Origin: JAPUDQ01 sp964462335
GTDB lineage: Bacteria > Patescibacteriota > Saccharimonadia > Saccharimonadales > Saccharimonadaceae
Length of the DNA stretch: 64,000 bases
Direction of reading: 5' to 3'
Assembly (NCBI GenBank): GCA_964462335.1
Contig: CAYWYG010000001.1
Span: 1-64,000, forward strand
Below are positions 58,091-64,000 of the stretch, in pieces; the stretch's first letter is position 1; each line of letters starts with the position of its first letter. The translations under genes were made by a program, and so were the position numbers. Below the pieces are notes generated by a model. That model searched no databases, had not been told where the DNA came from, and saw nothing but the letters and a program-made list of their open reading frames with translations.

Positions 58091-58116
58091 CCCAGGGGCG
58101 CCATTGCGCCCCTGGG
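58091..58116 (+). terminator. 11-bp GC-rich hairpin after the gene at 57593
   Basis: cccaggggcgc / gcgcccctggg with loop catt and no T-run, the same style as the hairpins after uraA and the 60-aa gene. Confidence 0.55.
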
Positions 58117-58176
58117 ATAACCCCTTGTATGAAGTTATTTGACACGTATACATTAGCATGATATATTGAAAGAGTT

Positions 58177-58284
58177 ATGAAACAACGTACAGCCACATTG
58201 AGTCTATACCCGACGCAGATCTCTGCGAATGCGGGTTATGTCGTCATGAATGACTCGCACAATGCGGCTCCTATTGTTTCCTAA
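58177..58284 (+). CDS. 35-residue putative leader peptide upstream of the MFS gene
   Basis: The frame MKQRTATLSLYPTQISANAG continues to HNAAPIVS. A weak purine stretch (gaaagag) precedes ATG 58177. It is followed by a clear intrinsic terminator (58315-58335) and then by the MFS transporter gene at 58450, the arrangement of ribosome-mediated attenuation. Whether it is translated is not provable from sequence alone. Confidence 0.4.
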   Translation: MKQRTATLSLYPTQISANAGYVVMNDSHNAAPIVS

Positions 58285-58314
58285 GATACCAAAATATTTC
58301 GAATCGATAGCGAG

Positions 58315-58335
58315 CCTCCGACCAGGAGGTTTTTT
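58315..58335 (+). terminator. Terminator/attenuator ahead of the MFS gene
   Basis: cctcc / ggagg with loop gacca, followed by six T residues. It separates the short peptide from the MFS gene. Confidence 0.6.
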
Positions 58336-58449
58336 GATCGCCACAGAACCTGCGCCGGAGACTCCCTTTCGCTCCGAATACGAAACCGCATATGCGACCG
58401 TACGAGCGAACGCACATTGTCATCACTACCTAACATCGAGGAGAATCTC

Positions 58450-59643
58450 ATGCATAACCCATACTACCGCAGTCTGCGTCTCTTGCAGCTCGAATCTGTT
58501 GCCACGGCAATGGTGTTTGCGATGCCAATTCTCACAATCTACTTCAAAGACGAGATCGGGATGAGTCTCGCGCAAGTCGGACTCAGCCAAGCTGCTTTCA
58601 CCATCCCCCTGCTATTACTCAACGTTGTGAGCGGCTGGATCGCTGATACGTTTAGTCGGCGCTGGTGTAACTTTTTTGGCGATGCACTTGAAGTTGTCGG
58701 GTTTTTAGTCTATGCGTGCGCCACCAGTTTCTGGCAAATAGTCGGCGCAGAGGTATTGCTCGGTATCGGAGTCGCATGTAGCACCGGTGCTGATACGGCA
58801 CTTTTCAAAGCATATACCGACCGACTGAAAATCAGCTATGAACGTGTATCTGCTCAGACCAATGAGTGGCGGACACTGGGCGAGATGTGCGCGGTCGGAG
58901 TCGGTGGCGTGGTCGGGGCGTACAACCCCCGACTTGCTATCGGTCTATCGGCGGCAAGCTGCGCCGTCGGCGCAGTACTATCATATCTTGTCATCGAAGA
59001 TGGAGAGCGACGTGCGAGACCGAAGGGCACATTCGTCGCGATACTACGGCACGCCGTCGCCGACATGGTGCGTATCACCCGCTACAGCCTCCACGGTCAC
59101 GCGCCATTGGCCTGGCGGGTTATCGGCTATGCAGTGGGTCGCAATGTCACGCATGCGTTGATATGGATGCTGACACCGTTGCTCGTGCTCGCTGGAGTCC
59201 CTGCCCAGATCATCGGTATTGGCTGGATGCTCAATCTCGCTGCGGTGTGGCTGGGGTCGCGGGTCGCACGCCGCGCTAGCCTCGCGCTCACCGATGCCCA
59301 ACGCTACGGCGTAGCTCTCGTGGTATTTGTTATCGCCGCAGGCGGTTTGTCGATCAATGTATCCCTGGTGACGATCGGTCTATATGCGGGTTATGGCTTC
59401 ATACGAGGCTGGATCGCATCAGTCATGCCGCCAATGGTACAAATGCATACACCTGCCGATATGCAGTCTACTGTCATGAGCGTCAGCGGGACGATCGGCA
59501 ATCTGATCTATATACCGCTGGTGTGGGGCTTTAGCGCACTAGGCGATTGGTCACCACAGTGGTCAGTCCTCGCAAATCTCGTGCTATTTGCCCCGATCAT
59601 GATGCTGATCACCCGCAAACTCTCCATCAATGAAAGGAAGTGA
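58450..59643 (+). CDS. MFS transporter
   Basis: I start at ATG 58450 (aggag at 58438-58442). The 397-residue protein has twelve hydrophobic segments in two halves. Loop 2-3 carries SGWIADTFSRRWCNFFGD, a variant of the MFS motif GxxxDrxGrr. It resembles drug or metabolite efflux MFS proteins. Expression may be controlled by the upstream peptide and terminator. A terminator follows its stop. Confidence 0.82.
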   Translation: MHNPYYRSLRLLQLESVATAMVFAMPILTIYFKDEIGMSLAQVGLSQAAFTIPLLLLNVVSGWIADTFSRRWCNFFGDALEVVGFLVYACATSFWQIVGAEVLLGIGVACSTGADTALFKAYTDRLKISYERVSAQTNEWRTLGEMCAVGVGGVVGAYNPRLAIGLSAASCAVGAVLSYLVIEDGERRARPKGTFVAILRHAVADMVRITRYSLHGHAPLAWRVIGYAVGRNVTHALIWMLTPLLVLAGVPAQIIGIGWMLNLAAVWLGSRVARRASLALTDAQRYGVALVVFVIAAGGLSINVSLVTIGLYAGYGFIRGWIASVMPPMVQMHTPADMQSTVMSVSGTIGNLIYIPLVWGFSALGDWSPQWSVLANLVLFAPIMMLITRKLSINERK

Positions 59644-59648
59644 TGCCA

Positions 59649-59676
59649 CCCCGCCGCAGTCACGCGGCGGGGTTTT
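59649..59676 (+). terminator. Intrinsic terminator after the MFS gene
   Basis: ccccgccgc / gcggcgggg, 6-nt loop agtcac, then TTTT. Confidence 0.8.
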
Positions 59677-59817
59677 CCTGTCTCGCTGAACTAACTATCT
59701 CATTTTTCTATGCGCGAACCATATATTCTCCATCACCGATCGGGCGTGGTGAATATAAAGTTTATTGAGATGATGCGCGTTTGTGGACTGAGATACGTCT
59801 CGAGATATATGGAGATA

Positions 59818-60306
59818 TTATTGGGTTTTGATCTGTTTGTACGTTGCCTTTACGCTCGGGCGCCAGCCGGTGATAGCTTCGGCGTCAAATTGATTGATGA
59901 CACCGCCGGTGATCTCGGAGATGCTGACGAGTGCGGGGTTGTACGGTGCCATCATGCGATAAAATCGCAGATCGAGATCGGATATGTGATGGCGGCCAGG
60001 ATAGGCGTGCTTGAATTTGTCGAGGGCGACCTCATCGAAATAGTTTGGTCGGCCTTTGGGCGCACAGTACGCCTCAGCTTTCAGTCCCATACGGAGGATG
60101 ATCTTCCGTACATCGCCAAGGGTCAGGGGAGCAGAGCCCGTGACCAGCGTATACATCTTGTTTTTCGTCGTGATGAAGACACTAGCCTGAGCGCTACGAC
60201 CCGCCGGTACACCCCTTACCAGCACTTTCTCTATATCGACCGCCACCCCGAAGCTATCCTTCGCCATCTCCTCCAGCGCAATATCGTCGAAAATCTCGCT
60301 ATTCAT
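59818..60306 (-). CDS. Conserved hypothetical protein (162 aa)
   Basis: A soluble alpha/beta protein with an N-terminal acidic helix, VLVRGVPAGRSAQASVFIT, then LTLGDVRKIILRMGLKAEAY, the distinctive CAPKGRPNYFDEVALDKFKH and YPGRHHISDLDLRFYRMMAP near the middle, and INQFDAEAITGWRPSVK at the end. The pattern is well structured and looks conserved, but I cannot name a family. It is monocistronic, with a TATAGT-like box 11-13 nt upstream of the ATG on the minus strand. Confidence 0.6.
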   Translation of the reverse strand: MNSEIFDDIALEEMAKDSFGVAVDIEKVLVRGVPAGRSAQASVFITTKNKMYTLVTGSAPLTLGDVRKIILRMGLKAEAYCAPKGRPNYFDEVALDKFKHAYPGRHHISDLDLRFYRMMAPYNPALVSISEITGGVINQFDAEAITGWRPSVKATYKQIKTQ

Positions 60307-60345
60307 ATCTGTAGATTACTATAGCATAATTTTTTGAAAAAAGTA

Positions 60346-60374
60346 TTGACATAATTATGTTTATAGTCTATAAT
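60346..60374 (+). promoter_or_regulatory. Perfect consensus sigma70 promoter
   Basis: TTGACA (60346-60351), exactly 17 nt, TATAAT (60369-60374), in an AT-rich setting. It is the only fully consensus promoter I found in the window. Confidence 0.8.
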
Positions 60375-60380
60375 AAGAAT

Positions 60381-60555
60381 AAGGTTCGCTGCACCTTGTC
60401 CTATTTGGGCAAACACAGTGGTTGCGAACCAGTTTAAGGTTGACGTCACAAACTTGAGCCATCATAGACGTCAAGCGATCCTCCTAGATGGCCACACCGA
60501 TGCCGGCGAGCTCTGTCTCGCCCTAAAGCGAGCATCCCGCCGGCATCGGTTTTTT
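60381..60555 (+). ncRNA. Candidate sRNA of about 175 nt with an exposed CCUCCU
   Basis: The consensus promoter starts a transcript with no convincing open frame. It has a 5' stem-loop closed by ggttcgc / gcgaacc that contains ttgtcc / gggcaa, a second hairpin ttgacgtc / gacgtcaa, a single-stranded linker gcgatCCTCCTagatgg (CCTCCT at 60480-60485), and a 12-bp terminator hairpin (60497-60508 with 60538-60549) followed by six T. CCUCCU is the anti-Shine-Dalgarno sequence. It does not show SRP, tmRNA, RNase P or 6S landmarks. Confidence 0.65.
60497..60555 (+). terminator. Terminator of the candidate sRNA
   Basis: ccgatgccggcg / cgccggcatcgg, with an inner ctcg / cgag hairpin in the loop, then TTTTTT. 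Confidence 0.85.
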
Positions 60556-60561
60556 CAAGCG

Positions 60562-60582
60562 CCACCACTAGGTGGTTTTTTT
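60562..60582 (+). terminator. Second intrinsic terminator
   Basis: ccacc / ggtgg, loop acta, followed by seven T residues. It backs up the sRNA terminator and insulates the helicase gene. Confidence 0.65.
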
Positions 60583-60583
60583 G

Positions 60584-60625
60584 TTTTCATCATTCATCTT
60601 TCTTCCTTCTTCTTTCTCTCATCTT
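60584..60625 (+). repeat. Heptamer-phased array abutting the -10 of the helicase gene
   Basis: Six units in phase: ttttcat, cattcat, ctttctt, ccttctt, ctttctc, tcatctt. The next heptamer, gtatact, contains the -10 TATACT (60627-60632). Confidence 0.6.
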
Positions 60626-60639
60626 GTATACTTAAACCA

Positions 60640-63600
60640 ATGGAGTTTACACGTAGGTACAAAGCGCTCAACGCAGCGCAAAAGGAGGCCGTCGATACCA
60701 TCGATGGTCCCGTCATGGTCGTGGCGGGGCCAGGGACGGGCAAGACCGAGCTGCTCAGTGTGCGTGTCGCCAATATCCTGGACAAAACTGACGCGCTGCC
60801 AAGCAATATCTTGTGCCTGACATTTACCGATAGCGGCGCGGTCGCCATGCGCGAGCGCTTGGCTGGGCTGATCGGACCCGAAGCCTACAAAGTCGCCATC
60901 CATACGTTTCATAGTTTTGGTACCGAAATCATCAACCAGTTTGGCGAGTATTTTTACCATGGCGCACATTTTCGTCCAGCCGATGAGCTGAGCAGCTACG
61001 AGATCCTGAGCGAACTGCTCGAAAAATTACCACACGACAACCCGCTCGCGAGCACAATGAACGGTCAGTTCACCCACCTGCGCGATCTGCAGAGCGCCAT
61101 ATCTGATCTCAAAAAATCTGGTCTCACGCCTGACGAAGTCGGCATGATACTCGACCGCAATGATGCATTTGCCGAGTGGCTACAGCCGCGGCTGCAACCA
61201 GTTTTCGGTGAGCGCCTCAGCAAAAAGTTATTTCCTGCGATCGAAGCACTCGCCGACGAGATACATAATTACGACGAAGACCCGCTCAATCTCATCGGCT
61301 ACAAACCGCTCTGCCGCGTAATATGGGAAAGTCTACAGGCGGCCGTGGATGAAAGTATCGTCGACTCAACGACCAAACCGCTCAGTGCATGGAAAAAATC
61401 GTACCTGGCTAAAAACGCCCATGACGACGTGATCCTACGTGATGCGCGCATCTCTCCAAAGCTACGCGCGGCATCTCAGATCTACTATGAATATCTGGTC
61501 GCCATGCAGTCGCATGAGCTCTATGATTTTGACGACATGATCTTGCGTGTCGTCCACGCAATGGAAGTCTTTACCGAGCTACGAAGCGATCTGCAAGAAA
61601 CCTATCAATACATCCTCGTCGATGAGTTTCAAGACACCAACGATGCTCAAATGCGGCTCATTTGGAATCTGACGAATAACCCCGCCAGCGAGGGACGGCC
61701 AAACCTCATGGTTGTCGGCGACGATGATCAGGCTATCTATCGTTTCCAGGGTGCGACCATGAGCAATATCCTGGACTTTACGAGTCGCTACTGGGACGTC
61801 GCCGTCATCACACTGACTGACAATTATCGCTCGCGTGCCGACATATTGCAGCTGGCTCGTGCGGTGATAGTACAGGGGAGCGAACGGCTCGAAACGAGCC
61901 TGGGTATCGATAAAACATTGACAGCACACTACGATGTGACCGCGACTAATAGCATATCACCACTCAGGACAAACGCCCGAGCGCTTGTTGATGAACCCGT
62001 GTCTTACTCGGGCTTGGCCGGGAAGGCCAATTGTCCTTCGGGCGATATGCCATCAGTCGCTTTCAACACATATGCGTCCGAGCACGAAGCCCGCCACGCA
62101 CTCGCTCGGCAGATCGCGGCTGATTACCGCACGGATTCATCGGCCAGCCGCGCCGTCATCGCCCGCAATCATCGCCAGCTCGCCGCACTCATCCCGCACC
62201 TGCAAGCCATCGGCATCCCGCTGCGCTATGAACGCCAAGACAATGTACTAGATAGTGAACCAGTCCAGCAACTGGAGCTCGTCGGGCGCATCGTCCAGTA
62301 CATCGCTGAGCAACGTTTCGACGATGCCAACGCACTCCTCCCTGAGCTGCTCGCCCATCCCGCGTGGGGTGTATCGGCGATGGATGTCTGGCGGCTCAGC
62401 CTGCGCGCTCATCGCGATCACATCTACTGGCTCGAGGCGATGCTGACGAGCGACGGGACGCTCCGGCAGATCGCCGAATGGCTCATCGTCGCTTCGCATT
62501 ATGCAAAAAACGAGCCGCTCGAATACATGATCGATCACCTGTTTGGTGTCATTGAAGCACAATTGAGCGACGACGCTCGAGACGAAAGTACATCTGATAC
62601 AACTCCATCCCAGGAGGAATTTGTCTCGCCATACCGCGCCTATTTCTTTCCGCATGAGAGTCTCGATACCCAGCCAGGGCGCTACCTCGCATGGCTCGAT
62701 GCCCTGCAACGCATCCGCACGAGCTTGCGCGAATTTCGTCCCGGTGATGTCTTGCAGCTCATCGACATGATCGAGTTTTTGGATCTACACCGCGAGATGG
62801 AACTAGCGATCCATGGACGAGGCGAGGTCGAGCACGATGAGTCGGCCGTCACATTGCTCACCGCACACAAGAGCAAAGGCCTCGAGTTTGATGCGGTCTA
62901 CATCACCGACGCGATCGAATCGATTTGGGGCAGTAGTGCCCGCACGCGCGCCCGCTTGATCCAATTTCCGTCCAATCTGCCACTCGCTCCAGCTGGCGAC
63001 AGTGATGACGAACGCCTCCGCCTGCTCTACGTCGCACTGACGCGGGCGCGTGATCAGCTGTCGTTGTGGTCAGGGCGGGTAAGTGACGGCGGCAAAGATC
63101 TCCTGCCGGTCGGGTCGATCCCGACTGATTGCGTGACGATGACCAGCCATGAGGCGTTGCCGCATCTCGAGCAGATCGCCGCTGCTGAGCACGATTGGCG
63201 AACGCCGCTTTTCGATGTCGCCTCAGCGACAAAAGACCAGGCGCTCCGGCCAACCCTCGATCACTACAAACTGAGTGCCACCCACCTCAATCATTTTCTC
63301 GATGTCTCGCGCGGCGGTCCGCAGCTATTTTTGCTACACAATCTCCTGCGGTTTCCGCAGATGATGGGGGTCAGTGCTGCCTACGGCTCGGCTATCCATA
63401 CGACATTGCAACGGGCACATGCTCATCTCGCCTCGACGGGTAAACGACGCCCGGTCGAGGATGTCCTCCATGACTACGAGGAGCATCTCAGGCGTCATCA
63501 GCTATCTGATACTGATTTTGGCAGACAACTGCAGCGCGGCTCGCAGGTCCTGACGGCATTTCTTACTCAGCGATATGACAGCTTCACGCCGCATCAGCTC

Positions 63601-64000
63601 GTCGAACGTGATTTTCGCACCGAGTCGATCCTCGTCGGCGAGGCGCTGATCACTGGCGCGATCGACCTCATCGATATCGATCACGATGAAAAGACGATAT
63701 TTATCACGGATTATAAGACCGGTTCTGCTGTACGAACATGGCAGGGTAAAACAGACTACGAAAAGATCAAACTGCACCACTATGAGCAGCAGCTCATGAT
63801 GTACCGGTTGCTCATCGAAAATTCCCGTCAATTTCGCGACTACGCCGTCACCGGCGCCCGGGTCGAGTTCGTCGAACCAGATGAAAAAGACGAGGTCATA
63901 CTACTGGACTATGTCTACGACGAGGCGAAAATGGCTGAGTTTCGCCGTCTGATCGATGCGGTCTGGGGGCGTATCCAGAAGCTTGATTTTGATCTCGATG
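60640..64000 (+). CDS. UvrD/AddA-type helicase with C-terminal RecB-like nuclease domain (partial)
   Basis: At least 1120 residues, open to the window edge. SF1A motifs in order: AAQKEAVDTIDG (Q motif), Walker A VAGPGTGKTELLSVR, FHSFGTEIIN, Walker B VDEFQDTNDAQM, VVGDDDQAIYRFQGA, NYRSRADILQLA, and TAHKSKGLEFDAVYITD, then LYVALTRARDQLSLW. The C-terminal part has GAIDLIDIDHDEK and FITDYKTGS of the PD-(D/E)XK RecB/AddB nuclease. It resembles AddA-like DNA repair enzymes. TATACT ends 7 nt before ATG 60640, with no Shine-Dalgarno. Confidence 0.9.
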   Translation, partial: MEFTRRYKALNAAQKEAVDTIDGPVMVVAGPGTGKTELLSVRVANILDKTDALPSNILCLTFTDSGAVAMRERLAGLIGPEAYKVAIHTFHSFGTEIINQFGEYFYHGAHFRPADELSSYEILSELLEKLPHDNPLASTMNGQFTHLRDLQSAISDLKKSGLTPDEVGMILDRNDAFAEWLQPRLQPVFGERLSKKLFPAIEALADEIHNYDEDPLNLIGYKPLCRVIWESLQAAVDESIVDSTTKPLSAWKKSYLAKNAHDDVILRDARISPKLRAASQIYYEYLVAMQSHELYDFDDMILRVVHAMEVFTELRSDLQETYQYILVDEFQDTNDAQMRLIWNLTNNPASEGRPNLMVVGDDDQAIYRFQGATMSNILDFTSRYWDVAVITLTDNYRSRADILQLARAVIVQGSERLETSLGIDKTLTAHYDVTATNSISPLRTNARALVDEPVSYSGLAGKANCPSGDMPSVAFNTYASEHEARHALARQIAADYRTDSSASRAVIARNHRQLAALIPHLQAIGIPLRYERQDNVLDSEPVQQLELVGRIVQYIAEQRFDDANALLPELLAHPAWGVSAMDVWRLSLRAHRDHIYWLEAMLTSDGTLRQIAEWLIVASHYAKNEPLEYMIDHLFGVIEAQLSDDARDESTSDTTPSQEEFVSPYRAYFFPHESLDTQPGRYLAWLDALQRIRTSLREFRPGDVLQLIDMIEFLDLHREMELAIHGRGEVEHDESAVTLLTAHKSKGLEFDAVYITDAIESIWGSSARTRARLIQFPSNLPLAPAGDSDDERLRLLYVALTRARDQLSLWSGRVSDGGKDLLPVGSIPTDCVTMTSHEALPHLEQIAAAEHDWRTPLFDVASATKDQALRPTLDHYKLSATHLNHFLDVSRGGPQLFLLHNLLRFPQMMGVSAAYGSAIHTTLQRAHAHLASTGKRRPVEDVLHDYEEHLRRHQLSDTDFGRQLQRGSQVLTAFLTQRYDSFTPHQLVERDFRTESILVGEALITGAIDLIDIDHDEKTIFITDYKTGSAVRTWQGKTDYEKIKLHHYEQQLMMYRLLIENSRQFRDYAVTGARVEFVEPDEKDEVILLDYVYDEAKMAEFRRLIDAVWGRIQKLDFDLD

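Noticed and set aside
60488..60526. A 12-codon frame starting at the ATG in ctagatggcc
   Set aside because: It is preceded by CCTCCT, the opposite of a Shine-Dalgarno, and runs into the terminator stem.
60381..60555. The candidate sRNA as 6S, SRP, tmRNA or RNase P RNA
   Set aside because: The 5' and 3' ends do not pair as in 6S, there is no GGAAGGAAGCAGCC-like SRP tip, no CCA end or tag frame, and no RNase P GAGGAAAGUCC core.
23034..60625. CRISPR arrays
   Set aside because: The repeats are only 7 nt, degenerate, and have no unique spacers or cas genes nearby.

Overview
The window looks like a chromosomal segment of a Candidatus Saccharibacteria (TM7, Patescibacteria/CPR) bacterium. Pointers are: many membrane glycosyltransferases and Patescibacteria-type hypothetical proteins; DnaX and RecR without their zinc-binding cysteines; a cysteine-free bL33; an enlarged ribosomal protein L1; very tight gene packing with 4-75 nt overlaps; and a cytochrome bo3 quinol oxidase operon next to a type II NADH dehydrogenase, a set reported for some environmental Saccharibacteria. 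The code is standard: TGA ends many genes (for example 14158-14160 and 22315-22317), so this is not a UGA-recoding CPR lineage. The assignment is inference from gene content; no 16S rRNA gene is present.

Layout. 1-4.1 kb: end of a tRNA-Thr, an interrupted DUF1761 gene, a GC-rich uraA cassette, a decayed gene, a NADAR / HTH-Nudix pair, and rpmG. 4.2-10.3 kb: ABC exporter, then a minus-strand alpha-glucan operon (GT4, GH57, unknown) and ndh. 10.4-15.0 kb: cyoABCDE. 15.9-22.3 kb: tRNA-Trp, a single-TM microprotein, a MurE-type ligase, ectB, lysC and asd, which together read as L-2,4-diaminobutyrate synthesis beside a peptidoglycan ligase. 22.3-28.7 kb: YgjP peptidase, sensor kinase, secE-nusG-rplK, cdsA, rplA. 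28.8-34.7 kb: acidic microprotein plus GT4, then the minus-strand operon folA, APH-type kinase, nucleotidyltransferase, HIT, dCMP deaminase, thyA. 34.8-37.8 kb: small GC-rich cassette, L10 leader, rplJ-rplL, a candidate structured RNA, dut. 37.9-46.1 kb: dnaX, dnaB, GT-C, ebfC, S23 four-helix gene, recR, DHH, cysS. 46.1-52.8 kb: AI-2E permease, two ABC-2 transporters, a FAD-linked oxidase. 52.9-57.3 kb: GT87, tRNA-Gln with damaged copies, PAP2 enzyme, lemA, TPM protein. 57.6-64.0 kb: orphan GC-rich gene, leader peptide plus MFS transporter, a strongly promoted candidate sRNA, and a UvrD-family helicase-nuclease that runs off the window.

Respiration can be assembled from the parts: Ndh and the FAD-linked 2-hydroxyacid oxidase would reduce quinone, CyoABCD would oxidise it, and CyoE would convert scavenged haem B to haem O. 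Thymidylate supply is nearly complete (folA, thyA, dCMP deaminase, dut).

Two patterns recur across the window. First, about a dozen genes have a -10 element, often extended (TGN before the hexamer), only 6-10 nt upstream of the start codon and no Shine-Dalgarno sequence, which predicts leaderless mRNAs. Second, at least eleven gene junctions carry short arrays of degenerate 7-nt units in strict 7-nt phase. Several arrays abut the -10 element or contain the start codon, and some flank single genes in inverted orientation. I do not know a described element that matches them.
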